A DNA stretch of 64,000 bases, taken from the NCBI RefSeq assembly GCF_900187405.1, contig NZ_LT896716.1, positions 496,001 to 560,000 of the forward strand. The letters are read 5' to 3'. This document shows positions 1-8,985 of the stretch, piece after piece (within the stretch, counting starts at the first letter, position 1; each line of letters opens with the position of its first letter). The DNA comes from Geobacter sp. DSM 9736. GTDB taxonomy: Bacteria; Desulfobacterota; Desulfuromonadia; Geobacterales; Geobacteraceae. A program made the translations under genes and the position numbers. The notes below the pieces were generated by a model. It did not search any database, was not told the DNA's origin, and worked only from the letters and a program-made list of their open reading frames with translations.

Positions 1-2
1 GC

Positions 3-1742
3 AACCTCTGGCGGTATGCCTCGCTCCACGATGCTATGGAAATATTTAAAGTCATCACGGTTTCCTCTGTCATGACTGTCTTCGCTGTTATGTACGTCCG
101 GTACTTTGATTCCTTCCCCCGATCGATCTTCATCCTTGACTGGTTTCTCCTTTTTTCCATGGTTTCGTCAAGTCGTCTAGTGTGGCGGATATTCCGCGAG
201 ATGTATTTCCTTCCTTCACAGCGGCCTCACAGCGGGAAGCGCACTCTAATTTTGGGTGCTGGGGAGGCGGGTAGCATGCTGCTCAAGGAGATACGGAAGC
301 GGCGCGATTCCGAGTACAACATAATCGGGTTTGTAGATGACGATAGGGAAAAATGTGGAATGCTCCTTCACCGGGTTCCTGTCCTTGGAGACATTGACCA
401 CCTCCGGGCACTGGTAAGGAAATACAAAATCCAGGAGCTAATTGTTGCTATCCCCTCCGCCCAGGGGAAGATGCTGCGCCGCATTGTGGGATGTTGCGAG
501 AAGGCCAAGGTAGCGGTGAAGACTATTCCAGGTATCAGCGACATCATCAGCGGTAAGGTGGCTATTTCTCAGATAAAAGATGTGGACATCGAGGACCTGC
601 TAGGGCGGGATGCGGTAGTTCTCGATGAGCATAGCATCAGCAGCTACCTAACCGGAAAGAAGATCCTAGTAAGCGGCGCGGCGGGCAGCATCGGCAGCGA
701 GGTCTGCCGGCAGGTCGCCCGTTTCGAACCGACGAAGATCATTCTCGTAGATGCCGCTGAAACCCCGCTTTTTTATATTGAAAAAGAGCTAGCGGAAAAG
801 CATCCTCAACTTAGAATTATTCCGATCGTGGCAGATATTCGTAACGACGTTCGCATCGAGATGATCTTTGACCAGTTCATGCCGGAGGTTGTCTTCCATG
901 CTGCTGCATACAAGCATGTGCCGATGATGGAGTACAATCCTGTTGAGGCGGTATCCAACAATATCCTCGGTACGAGAAAGCTTGCCGACGCAGCTCATCG
1001 CTTTGGCGTCAAAAACTTCGTAATGATTTCGACCGATAAGGCGGTGAACCCTACAAATGTGATGGGCGCGAGCAAGCGGGCAGCGGAAATATATGTTCAG
1101 GCTCTTGCCCGAAAGAGTCTGACAAAATTCACCACTGTCCGGTTCGGCAATGTCCTCGGCAGTAACGGCAGCGTAATTCCTGTATTTAAGGAGCAGATTA
1201 GTAGGGGGGGGCCCGTTACGGTTACAGACCCTCAGATCATGCGCTACTTCATGACAATACCAGAGGCGACGCAGCTCGTGTTACAGGCCGGATGCATTGG
1301 CAACGGCGGCGAGATCTTCGTGCTGGACATGGGGGAGCCGGTGCGGATTATTGACCTTGCTGAGGAGCTTATTCGGTTGTCAGGGTTCATCCCTTATGAG
1401 GATATCGATATCGTCATTACAGGGCTGCGGCCGGGGGAGAAGCTTTTTGAAGAATTGCTGATTGAGGGAGAAGGAATAAAGCCAACGAGCCACGAAAAGA
1501 TAAAGATTGCAGCCGCAGTGCCTTCGAATCTGGATACTGCAAACACGGCCCTTGACGAATTGGCCGAACAGGCAGATGTCTCTGATGTGGGAGGAATTAT
1601 GGAGTGCTTGAAAGCGCTGGTACCCGAATTTACTCCTTCATACAAATTCAGTGGAGACCCACCACTGGGAATGCAGAAGTTGCGTCCCGATCTGTTTGTT
1701 GCAAAAACCTCTCAAAGCAAAATCATCTCTCTCAAAAAATAG
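3..1742 (+). CDS. CapD/WbpM-type nucleoside-diphosphate-sugar epimerase/dehydratase (5' truncated)
   Basis: Membrane-anchored enzyme expected to convert UDP- or other NDP-sugars for surface polysaccharide synthesis. The reading frame is open to the left edge and encodes NLWRYASLHDA before the first internal Met at 36, a stretch typical of this family's membrane domain, so the gene starts outside the window; 579 residues are visible. Two Rossmann regions follow: a CoA-binding-like one around LILGAGEAGSMLL and the catalytic one around GAAGSIGSEVCRQV. The family signature STDKAVNPTNVMGASKR with the Met-x3-Lys catalytic pattern is present. A hydrophobic segment remains at the start. Family call is firm; the sugar substrate is unknown. 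Confidence 0.9.
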   Translation, partial: NLWRYASLHDAMEIFKVITVSSVMTVFAVMYVRYFDSFPRSIFILDWFLLFSMVSSSRLVWRIFREMYFLPSQRPHSGKRTLILGAGEAGSMLLKEIRKRRDSEYNIIGFVDDDREKCGMLLHRVPVLGDIDHLRALVRKYKIQELIVAIPSAQGKMLRRIVGCCEKAKVAVKTIPGISDIISGKVAISQIKDVDIEDLLGRDAVVLDEHSISSYLTGKKILVSGAAGSIGSEVCRQVARFEPTKIILVDAAETPLFYIEKELAEKHPQLRIIPIVADIRNDVRIEMIFDQFMPEVVFHAAAYKHVPMMEYNPVEAVSNNILGTRKLADAAHRFGVKNFVMISTDKAVNPTNVMGASKRAAEIYVQALARKSLTKFTTVRFGNVLGSNGSVIPVFKEQISRGGPVTVTDPQIMRYFMTIPEATQLVLQAGCIGNGGEIFVLDMGEPVRIIDLAEELIRLSGFIPYEDIDIVITGLRPGEKLFEELLIEGEGIKPTSHEKIKIAAAVPSNLDTANTALDELAEQADVSDVGGIMECLKALVPEFTPSYKFSGDPPLGMQKLRPDLFVAKTSQSKIISLKK

Positions 1743-1824
1743 TTTGAGAATCAGCTAAATATACTGAAGGAGCACAGCGGCGCCGGTTCCGAAGAAGTTG
1801 GAGCAGCGGGTTTTAAGCACACTC

Positions 1825-3480
1825 ATGATTTGCAATAAGCGAACATCCCTTGTCGCCGTCCTTGCCCTCGCTTTTTTCTTCAGTTTCGCGGAGACAAGCT
1901 GGGGGCTCGCCTCCAACAATATTCCTCTCGACAGCCCTATGTACTTCTACCTGGAGAAACTGGCTGGTTTCGGTCTGATCAGAGACGATATCACCGGGTT
2001 GCGTCCTTACTCGCGGGCGGAAGCGGCGAGACTCGTAATCGAAGCGGAGCGGACCATGGAGGAAAATGGAGGGGGAAGGGACAGGGTGGCAGAGTCGATC
2101 CTTAGTGAGCTCCGCATTCTGCTTGCCCGTGAGATCTCCCTCTACCGCGAACCTGATAAAGCCCCTAGGTTCGACTTCAATCCCCTGTCAGGTTACAGGG
2201 TACGCAACGTCTACCTTGACGGCGCGTCCCGCAGCTATGAGCGTCCGGTCCACGATCCAGGTGGGGATGGCGTTTTCGGCATTGGTTCGGGTCTGCGGCC
2301 CGATAACAGGTACCCCTCTCTCGTGCAGCAGCATGGTACTGAAGGAACGCCGCTTCTGGAGAACAACGAGGGAATCAGATACGTGGATGGCCATAACATA
2401 GAGATTCGCGTGGCGGGCGAGGCGTATGCAGGACACTATGTTGCGGGCCTATTGGAGCCGCTCCTCGTATCCTCTAGGAGAACCGATGATACACGGCTCT
2501 TTCTGAACAAGGCTTATTTGAAACTTGGAGGAGGAGGGCTCGAAATTGAAGTAGGACGTGACGCAAACTGGTTCGGGCTGGGATATCGTGGTGCCATAAC
2601 ACTTACCAATAATGCGAGAAACTTCGACCATGTCAAGTTGTCAAGCCCCGAGCCGATCAGCCTCCGTTATATCGGAGATATTAAATATGCCTTCATACTC
2701 TCCCGCTTCGACCAATCGTCTGCGGGCGGAGTCGAGCGCAGGCCGTACTTCCTTGGGGCTAAGCTTTCGGTGAAGCCTACGGAGAACCTTGAGCTCGGTC
2801 TCAACCTAGGCAGGCAGGCGGGTGGGCCGGGGGTGAACAACGGGCTGGGGGAGACAGTGCGAGGTCTAGTTGGCGGCACAAATTCAGACAACACCAACAG
2901 TATTGCCGGACTGGAAGCCCGGTACCGGATACCTTTGCTGCGTAATACCGAGGTATATGGTGAATTTTCCGGCGAGGATTCGGCTTTCTTCTGGCCAATC
3001 GTCGAGAGCTATGTAGCCGGCTTTTTCATACCCGTTTTAAGTGATTCTGGTAAAGACGACTTTCGTTTTGAGTACTTCTGGGGAGATCAAATTCTGTACA
3101 CCCATAGCACTTTCCCACAAGGGTATATCTACCAAGGCAGGCCTATTGGTCACTTGCAGGGAGGTGCAGCGCAGGAGTTCTTCTTCCGTTACAGTCATTG
3201 GTTTTCCCCCCGAAACAGACTTGCTTTAGAATACATCCATGGTGAGCGTGGAAATGTCGGTCGTGTTACAGTGAATGCCGTCGGAGAGTTTGATCCAGCG
3301 GGGATCCTGCAGGCAGTCGAGCGGCGGAATTCGTGGCGGGTTGAATGGAACCTGCCACTGCGCGGTGATATTGATTTCAATGCATTGTATGGCTGGGAAC
3401 GGATAAATAATGTCGACCTTAGGCCAGGTAGCGATCGGACGAACCAGGTGTTTAAGGTCGACATCAGTTACCGTTACTGA
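1825..3480 (+). CDS. Wzi-like capsule assembly outer membrane protein
   Basis: About 551 residues with an N-terminal signal peptide (hydrophobic run LVAVLALAFFFSFA) and a mature part rich in alternating, aromatic beta-strand sequence ending in KVDISYRY, a terminal-Tyr outer membrane pattern. Blocks such as LEIEVGRDANWFGLGYRG, the FSGEDS region and the final RVEWNLPLRGDIDFNALYGW resemble Wzi-family capsule assembly proteins. It follows the CapD-type gene by 82 bases, fitting a role in anchoring or exporting surface polysaccharide. The start is uncertain: an in-frame TTG at 1798 would add nine residues before the ATG chosen here, and neither has a strong ribosome site. Confidence 0.75.
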   Translation: MICNKRTSLVAVLALAFFFSFAETSWGLASNNIPLDSPMYFYLEKLAGFGLIRDDITGLRPYSRAEAARLVIEAERTMEENGGGRDRVAESILSELRILLAREISLYREPDKAPRFDFNPLSGYRVRNVYLDGASRSYERPVHDPGGDGVFGIGSGLRPDNRYPSLVQQHGTEGTPLLENNEGIRYVDGHNIEIRVAGEAYAGHYVAGLLEPLLVSSRRTDDTRLFLNKAYLKLGGGGLEIEVGRDANWFGLGYRGAITLTNNARNFDHVKLSSPEPISLRYIGDIKYAFILSRFDQSSAGGVERRPYFLGAKLSVKPTENLELGLNLGRQAGGPGVNNGLGETVRGLVGGTNSDNTNSIAGLEARYRIPLLRNTEVYGEFSGEDSAFFWPIVESYVAGFFIPVLSDSGKDDFRFEYFWGDQILYTHSTFPQGYIYQGRPIGHLQGGAAQEFFFRYSHWFSPRNRLALEYIHGERGNVGRVTVNAVGEFDPAGILQAVERRNSWRVEWNLPLRGDIDFNALYGWERINNVDLRPGSDRTNQVFKVDISYRY

Positions 3481-3524
3481 CGAGATATTTGTTTCCCGGT
3501 ACAATTACACAAGTCGGAGTTCAC

Positions 3525-4403
3525 ATGGTAAAAAGCATGACCGGATACGGCAAAGCCGAGACTTCCTCCTCCGTTGGCAAGCTTACGGTGGAAATTCGGA
3601 CTGTAAACCATAGGTATGGCGAAGTGTCGGTGAAATTGCCGCGCACCCTTCTTTCCTGTGAAAACGTGGTAAGAAAGGCAGTTTTTGAGCGGCTCAAGCG
3701 GGGGAAGATCGAGGTTTCCATTCAGCAGGAGGCTTCCCCTGGTGCTGGGATAGTTTTGGAGCCGGATATTGAACTGGCGAGGGGCTATGCTGAAGCTTTC
3801 CGTAAGCTACAGTCTTCTCTCGGTATAGAGGGGCCGATTCCACTGTCACTGATCGTTTCTCAAAGAGATGTTCTGAATCCTCGTGAAATATCCTCTGCTG
3901 CGGAAGATCTGGAGCTTAACCTGCTGGCGGCAGTTCAGCAGGCGGTTGATTCCGTAGACAAGATGCGCATCCGTGAAGGTAATGCACTTGTTCAGGACCT
4001 AGAGGAGCGTCGCAAAGGCTTGAACTTATTGATTGCCGGAATAGAGGAAAGAGCTCCGCTGATTGTGGCTGAGCATGCAGCTCGTTTACGTGAGCGCGTC
4101 CGGCAGATGCTGGGGGATTTGCAGGTTGACGAAATGCGACTTGCTCAGGAAGTGGCGCTGCTCGCCGATAAAAGTGATGTAACGGAGGAATTGGTCCGGT
4201 TTAGGAGTCACCTGCAGCAGTTCGATGAGACGCTTCTGCTCGACGAGCCAGTGGGGCGCAAGCTGGATTTCCTTATGCAGGAGCTCAACCGTGAGGTGAA
4301 TACCATCGGTTCCAAGGCAAACGACGGAGAGATGGCCGCGGTAGTTGTCCAAATCAAAGCCGAACTCGAAAGAATCCGGGAGCAGGTGCAGAATATCGAG
4401 TAG
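3525..4403 (+). CDS. yicC: YicC family endoribonuclease-like protein
   Basis: Begins MVKSMTGYGKAE, the hallmark N-terminus of YicC proteins, and ends with the family's conserved tail (KLDFLMQELNREVNTIGSKAND ... ELERIREQVQNIE). About 292 residues, the usual length. YicC proteins have been described as stress-related endoribonucleases; that role is family knowledge. The ATG at 3525 is preceded by GGAG at 3515-3518, so it is preferred over the in-frame TTG at 3489. It lies just upstream of gmk and rpoZ, the usual bacterial order, probably in one transcript. Confidence 0.92.
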   Translation: MVKSMTGYGKAETSSSVGKLTVEIRTVNHRYGEVSVKLPRTLLSCENVVRKAVFERLKRGKIEVSIQQEASPGAGIVLEPDIELARGYAEAFRKLQSSLGIEGPIPLSLIVSQRDVLNPREISSAAEDLELNLLAAVQQAVDSVDKMRIREGNALVQDLEERRKGLNLLIAGIEERAPLIVAEHAARLRERVRQMLGDLQVDEMRLAQEVALLADKSDVTEELVRFRSHLQQFDETLLLDEPVGRKLDFLMQELNREVNTIGSKANDGEMAAVVVQIKAELERIREQVQNIE

Positions 4404-4423
4404 CACACTGAAAAGGCGCTTTC

Positions 4424-5047
4424 ATGAAAAAGGAAGGAATCCTCTTCGTCATTTCGGCTCCATCGGGAGCCGGCAAAACCTCACTTTGCAAGGAAGTCGT
4501 TGACATTTTCAAGAACCTGCGGCATTCTGTCAGCTACACAACCCGAAAAGCTAGGCCCGGCGAGCTTCATGGCCGGGATTATTTTTTCATCCCCCCCGAA
4601 GAATTCCAGCGTATGGTTTCGGCGGGAGAGTTCGCCGAATGGGCCGAGGTTCATGGTAACTTCTATGGAACGGCCCTCAAGACCCTCCATGAGTACCGCA
4701 CCAACGGGGTAGACGTCATTCTCGACATCGACTGCCAGGGTGCACGTCAGTTGAAGGAACATTACTCGGGAGGAGTTTTCATCTTCATCCTTCCTCCCAG
4801 TTACGGCGAGTTGCGGCGGCGGCTGGACTGTAGAAATTCTGATGCTTGCGATGTTATCGAACGTCGTCTCGAAAATGCGGCAGGAGAAATTCGTGAGTCT
4901 CGCTGGTATGATTATATTATAGTTAATGATGTGTTCAGCAAGGCGGTGGAAGAACTCAAGGCGGTGCTGGTGGCGGAGCGGTGTCGCACCTCCCGGGTGA
5001 TTGAGACGGTTGCTGACATGTTTGAACTTGAGAAAGGAGTGTCCTGA
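4424..5047 (+). CDS. gmk: Guanylate kinase
   Basis: Phosphorylates GMP (and dGMP) with ATP to GDP in the cytoplasm. P-loop [14 protein letters not shown] near residue 15, then the GMP-binding region [21 protein letters not shown] and [28 protein letters not shown]. 207 residues, normal length. The stop codon overlaps the rpoZ start (TGATG), implying translational coupling and a shared transcript with yicC upstream. Confidence 0.97.
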   Translation: MKKEGILFVISAPSGAGKTSLCKEVVDIFKNLRHSVSYTTRKARPGELHGRDYFFIPPEEFQRMVSAGEFAEWAEVHGNFYGTALKTLHEYRTNGVDVILDIDCQGARQLKEHYSGGVFIFILPPSYGELRRRLDCRNSDACDVIERRLENAAGEIRESRWYDYIIVNDVFSKAVEELKAVLVAERCRTSRVIETVADMFELEKGVS

Positions 5048-5256
5048 TGGCCCGAGTAACTGTTGAAGATTGCCTTGAAAAGGTTGATAATCGCTTTCTT
5101 CTTGTAATGCTTGCAGCAAAACGTGTAAAGCAGCTCTACAAGGGTGCTAAGCCGCAAATCGAGAACAAGGGCGGGAACAAGAATGTTGTGATGTCCCTCC
5201 GTGAGATCGCTGCTGGGAAGGTTAAGTACGAGCTTTCGTCGCGCAAGAGCCGTTGA
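5047..5256 (+). CDS. rpoZ: DNA-directed RNA polymerase omega subunit
   Basis: Small 69-residue protein, [30 protein letters not shown], matching the conserved omega core (NRF.LV..A..RA..L) that clamps beta-prime during RNA polymerase assembly. Overlaps the gmk stop by one base and precedes relA/spoT, the common gmk-rpoZ-spoT order. A strong hairpin lies between it and relA/spoT. Confidence 0.96.
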   Translation: MARVTVEDCLEKVDNRFLLVMLAAKRVKQLYKGAKPQIENKGGNKNVVMSLREIAAGKVKYELSSRKSR

Positions 5257-5318
5257 CGAAAGAGTGGTATTTTTTCGTTCAACCGGATGCGGTTAAACAA
5301 TTGTCTGGCAGCACTAGA

Positions 5319-5351
5319 GAAGGCGGCGATATCAATCGCCGCCTTCTTCGT
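5319..5351 (+). terminator. Hairpin terminator/attenuator after rpoZ
   Basis: A perfect 12-bp stem (GAAGGCGGCGAT at 5319-5330, loop ATCA, ATCGCCGCCTTC at 5335-5346) followed by only a short T-poor tail (TTCGT). It probably ends or attenuates the yicC-gmk-rpoZ transcript before relA/spoT; the weak tail suggests readthrough is possible. Confidence 0.7.
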
Positions 5352-5394
5352 AAGTGGATGAGTAAAACACTCCGTCAACGAGTAAGTTTCACAT

Positions 5395-7545
5395 ATGATA
5401 CGACTGAACGATATCCTCGATAAGCTGACAACCTATAATCCTGCTCCTGATCTGGAGCTCGTTCGAAAGGCGTACGTCTTTTGCGCCAAAGTGCACCAGG
5501 GGCAGACCCGTTTGTCGGGAGAACCCTACCTCGTGCACCCGATGGAAGTCGCAGCCATTCTTGCGGACCTGAAGCTCGACGTGGCTACGGTTACGACCGG
5601 TCTGCTGCACGACACTGTGGAGGATACCCTCACTACTCTGGAAGAACTGGAGGAAGTCTTCGGAGCTGAGGTAGCTCGGCTGGTGGATGGTGTCACAAAA
5701 ATCGGTAAAATTCATTTCAAAACCAAGGAAGAGAGCCAGGCAGAGAATTTTCGCAAGATGCTCCTTGCCATGTCCAATGACATCCGCGTTATCCTCGTTA
5801 AGCTGGCTGACCGTCTTCACAATATGCGCACTCTTCAGTACCAGCCGGAGCCCAAACAGCGCAGTATCGCCAAGGAAACCCTCGACATCTATGCTCCTAT
5901 TGCCAATCGGCTCGGAATTTCCTGGGTTAAGAGCGAATTGGAGGATATCTCGTTCCGTTACCTGGACTCGCAAGTCTACTACGATCTTGCCTCCAAAGTG
6001 GCAAAGAAGAAAAAGGAGCGTGAGGCCGACGTTGAGGAGGTTCGCGAGATTCTAGCCCAGAAACTGGTGGAGCATAATATAAAAGGAGAGGTATCCGGGC
6101 GTAGCAAGCACCTTTATTCAATCTACCGTAAGATGCAGAGCCGCAACGTGGATATTGATCAGATCTATGATTTGATCGCTATACGCGTCCTGGTTGAGGA
6201 TATCCGCGAATGTTATGAAGTTCTTGGCATAATCCATTCCACTTGGAAGCCGATTCCGGGTCGCTTTAAAGACTACATAGCGATGCCGAAGGGGAACATG
6301 TACCAGTCGCTCCATACAACGGTGATCGGTCCCAAGGGGGAGCGGATGGAGGTGCAGATACGCACCCTTGAGATGCACAGGGTGGCGGAAGCCGGGATTG
6401 CAGCGCACTGGAAATACAAAGAGGGGAAGGGGTACGACGAGAAGGAAGTAAAGCGATTTGCCTGGCTGCGCCAGCTCCTGGAGTGGCAGCAGGAGCTGCA
6501 GGATTCTCGTGAGTTTATGGATACGGTGAAGGTGGAGCTCTTTCCGGAGGAGGTCTACGTCTTTACGCCAAAAGGTGATGTGAAGGCCTTTCCCAAGGGG
6601 TCGACTCCAATTGACTTTGCCTACAGTGTCCATACCGATATCGGTCACCGATGCGTGGGTGCCAAGGTTAACGGGAAGCTCGTTCCCCTGAAATATGAAC
6701 TGAAGACAGGTGACATCATTGAGGTCGTCACGTCCCCTCACCATACTCCGAGCAAGGATTGGCTCAAGCTTGTAAAGAGTTCGCGGGCGAGGAACAAGAT
6801 TCGCGCCTGGATCAAGACAGAGGAGCGGAAGCGAAGCATATCTCTCGGCAGAGAGATAGTCGAAAAGGATTTTCGCCGTTACTCCCTGAACTTGGGGAAA
6901 CTGCAGAAAAGCGGCGAGATAAAACGTGTAGCAGCTGAGTTCGGCTTCGTTGCCGAGGATGACCTGATGGCGTCCGTGGGGTACGGAAAGCTTTCGTCCA
7001 ACCAGTTGATCGGCAAGCTGATTCCTGAAGAACGACTCGCGGAGCACCAGGAGCGCAAGGAGACCCGAGTCGGCAAGGTAATAGAAAAGCTCAGGGGGAA
7101 ATCGTCCAGCGCTATTCAGATCAACGGCGTGGACGACGTCATGGTCAGGTTCGGCAAGTGTTGTAACCCTCTCCCTGGCGATGATGTTGTGGGTTTCATC
7201 ACTCGCGGCCGTGGTGTAACCATTCATACCGCTGACTGCCCCCTGGCTATGGAGAGCGATCCCGAGCGGCGGATCGAGGTGACGTGGAACAAGGACAAGA
7301 AGACCGCGCTACCCGTCAAGATCCGTGTAGCATGTCATGACGAGAAAGGGATGCTGGCCAATATAACTACCGCCATTACGAATTGCGAGGCAAATATCGT
7401 CAGTGCATCCATTCAGAGTACGGTGGACAAACGGGGTCTCAACACATTCGAGGTAGACGTTACCGACTTGGAGCATCTCAACAAGGTTATCAACAGCATC
7501 ATGAAATTGCGTGGAGTTATTCGAGTCGAGAGGCTTAGAAGCTGA
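5395..7545 (+). CDS. relA/spoT: Bifunctional (p)ppGpp synthetase/hydrolase
   Basis: 716 residues in the long RelA/SpoT layout: N-terminal HD hydrolase domain with an intact HDTVEDT motif, synthetase domain, TGS domain (VFTPKGDVKAFPKGSTPIDFAYSVHTDIGH), a conserved zinc-finger-like segment (FGKCCNPLPGDDVVGFITRGRG) and a C-terminal ACT domain. The synthetase loop reads RFKDYIAMPKG, the RxKD form found in bifunctional enzymes rather than the ExDD form of synthesis-only RelA. It should both make and degrade the stringent-response alarmone. Located after rpoZ as in many bacteria. Confidence 0.96.
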   Translation: MIRLNDILDKLTTYNPAPDLELVRKAYVFCAKVHQGQTRLSGEPYLVHPMEVAAILADLKLDVATVTTGLLHDTVEDTLTTLEELEEVFGAEVARLVDGVTKIGKIHFKTKEESQAENFRKMLLAMSNDIRVILVKLADRLHNMRTLQYQPEPKQRSIAKETLDIYAPIANRLGISWVKSELEDISFRYLDSQVYYDLASKVAKKKKEREADVEEVREILAQKLVEHNIKGEVSGRSKHLYSIYRKMQSRNVDIDQIYDLIAIRVLVEDIRECYEVLGIIHSTWKPIPGRFKDYIAMPKGNMYQSLHTTVIGPKGERMEVQIRTLEMHRVAEAGIAAHWKYKEGKGYDEKEVKRFAWLRQLLEWQQELQDSREFMDTVKVELFPEEVYVFTPKGDVKAFPKGSTPIDFAYSVHTDIGHRCVGAKVNGKLVPLKYELKTGDIIEVVTSPHHTPSKDWLKLVKSSRARNKIRAWIKTEERKRSISLGREIVEKDFRRYSLNLGKLQKSGEIKRVAAEFGFVAEDDLMASVGYGKLSSNQLIGKLIPEERLAEHQERKETRVGKVIEKLRGKSSSAIQINGVDDVMVRFGKCCNPLPGDDVVGFITRGRGVTIHTADCPLAMESDPERRIEVTWNKDKKTALPVKIRVACHDEKGMLANITTAITNCEANIVSASIQSTVDKRGLNTFEVDVTDLEHLNKVINSIMKLRGVIRVERLRS

Positions 7546-7578
7546 CAACGATAGCGCTTACCGTAAGGGAGGAATGAA

Positions 7579-7959
7579 ATGAAAAAGACGATCCATTCGG
7601 ATAAAGCACCAAGGGCGATAGGCCCTTATTCTCAGGCTGTAATCGGAGGGGGAATGGTGTTTTGTTCGGGGCAGATCCCCCTTGATCCGGAGACGGGGGA
7701 GCTTCGAGGGGGTGGGATCAGAGAGCAGACCGAGCAGGTGATGGAGAATATTTCCGCCGTGCTGGGAGTGGCAGGTGTCTCATTCCGAGATATCGTTAAG
7801 ACGACAATATTTATGACGGACCTGAGCGACTTCGCTATCGTCAACGAAGTGTACGGCAGCCGGTTTGATTCTGAACCGCCGGCACGTTCGACGGTCCAGG
7901 TCAGCGCCCTGCCAAGAGGAGCACTCGTCGAAATAGAGGTGATCGCTCTGGCCGGCTGA
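7579..7959 (+). CDS. ridA: RidA family reactive imine/enamine deaminase
   Basis: 126 residues with RidA signatures: KAPRAIGPYSQAVIGGGMVFCSGQIPLDPETGEL at the N-terminus and the substrate-binding arginine context PPARSTVQVSALPRGALVEIEVIA near the C-terminus. RidA trimers hydrolyse reactive 2-aminoacrylate and related imines produced by PLP enzymes. A clear GGGAGG ribosome site precedes the ATG. It follows relA/spoT by 33 bases and probably shares its transcript. Confidence 0.95.
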   Translation: MKKTIHSDKAPRAIGPYSQAVIGGGMVFCSGQIPLDPETGELRGGGIREQTEQVMENISAVLGVAGVSFRDIVKTTIFMTDLSDFAIVNEVYGSRFDSEPPARSTVQVSALPRGALVEIEVIALAG

Positions 7960-7977
7960 TCGGCAGTGTCGGCAACG

Positions 7978-8011
7978 AAAAAAAAGCCGCCTGCAAACAA
8001 CACAGGCGGCT
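7978..8011 (-). terminator. Rho-independent terminator of rpmB
   Basis: On the minus strand a 9-bp GC-rich stem (AGCCGCCTG / CAGGCGGCT, top-strand arms 7985-7993 and 8003-8011) is followed by eight T residues. It lies just past the rpmB stop and faces the convergent ridA gene. Confidence 0.92.
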
Positions 8012-8039
8012 GTCAAACTGCTAATTTTCAGGCCGGGGT

Positions 8040-8231
8040 CTAGAGTGCCTTCGTCACGCTTCCGGACCTGATGCAGCGGGTGCAAACCTTTACGCTTCTT
8101 ACAGCCCCGTTGCTGATTGCCTTGACTTTCTGCAGGTTCGGATACCAGATCCTACGGGTCTTGTTGTTGGCATGGCTGACATTGTTACCGAAGCTCGGAC
8201 CCTTACCGCATATTTCACATACTTTGGACAT
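8040..8231 (-). CDS. rpmB: Ribosomal protein L28
   Basis: 63 residues beginning [25 protein letters not shown], the L28 signature, with CxxC (CEIC) and a second pair CTRC, i.e. the zinc-binding form of L28. The frame extends further upstream, but the ATG at 8231 is preceded by GGAGGG on the minus strand and matches the family's N-terminus. Monocistronic, with its own promoter and terminator. Confidence 0.96.
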   Translation of the reverse strand: MSKVCEICGKGPSFGNNVSHANNKTRRIWYPNLQKVKAISNGAVRSVKVCTRCIRSGSVTKAL

Positions 8232-8265
8232 GTTCGTATACCCTCCGAATAAGCTGAAGCATATT

Positions 8266-8294
8266 TCTATACCAGAGATACTTTTGGGATGCAA
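8266..8294 (-). promoter_or_regulatory. Sigma70-type promoter of rpmB
   Basis: Reading the minus strand: TTGCAT (8294-8289), a 17-base spacer, then TATAGA (8271-8266), about 35 bases upstream of the rpmB ATG. Confidence 0.65.
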
Positions 8295-8372
8295 GTCTAT
8301 TTTAGCACTTCGTGCTCCGTTGTCTCCTGTACTGCTCAAGCAAACCTCTGTTGATACTGTTGAGGAATAAAA

Positions 8373-8981
8373 ATGACCATACTTCGGGGAATCCTTTCGC
8401 TCCTGGTGATACTCTTTCTAATCGTTGCCGTCCTCTTCGTAGATTTCGCATACAAGACCTTCTCCCTCCGCCCCCGTGATGTCGCAGCAGACGGGATCGT
8501 CGTGCTGGCGGGAGGAAGGGGGCGTGTGGAGGAGGGGTTAAAGCTGTTTCGGGAAGGGAAGGCGCGCTGGCTGTTCCTGATCGGAGTGGACCCATCAGTC
8601 CGAAAAGGGGACTTGTTTAAGGAACGCCCAGGAGAGAGCCTTGGGGAGCGTGTCGTCCTGGAAAAGGCTTCCAGAAATACCCTGGAAAACGCCATTTATG
8701 CACGGGAGATACTGGTTGACAAGAAGATAAGATCAATCCGGTTAATAACTTCCCGATACCACATGAAGCGCGCAACAGTCATCTTCCGGAACACGCTGCC
8801 GAAGGACATAGCCATTTACTCTCACCCCGTGGACAGTAAGAACCTCAGAGGAGAGTGGTGGAGCCACAGTGGCAGCTTCCGGCTACTCTTCGGCGAGTTC
8901 TACAAGTACTGCATGTTCAGGTTCTTTTTTCTTTTCGCTTCAGGCGAGTTGCGACCCTCCGTCAACAGTTCTTCGAGTTGA
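8373..8981 (+). CDS. YdcF/DUF218 family membrane-anchored protein
   Basis: 202 residues: one N-terminal transmembrane segment ([21 protein letters not shown]) followed by a DUF218/YdcF fold with [20 protein letters not shown] and the conserved [16 protein letters not shown] and SRYHMKRA blocks. YdcF/ElyC-type proteins are linked to envelope polymer metabolism, but the substrate here is unknown. Divergent from rpmB and convergent with metG, so it is probably transcribed alone. Confidence 0.85.
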   Translation: MTILRGILSLLVILFLIVAVLFVDFAYKTFSLRPRDVAADGIVVLAGGRGRVEEGLKLFREGKARWLFLIGVDPSVRKGDLFKERPGESLGERVVLEKASRNTLENAIYAREILVDKKIRSIRLITSRYHMKRATVIFRNTLPKDIAIYSHPVDSKNLRGEWWSHSGSFRLLFGEFYKYCMFRFFFLFASGELRPSVNSSSS

Positions 8982-8985
8982 TGCC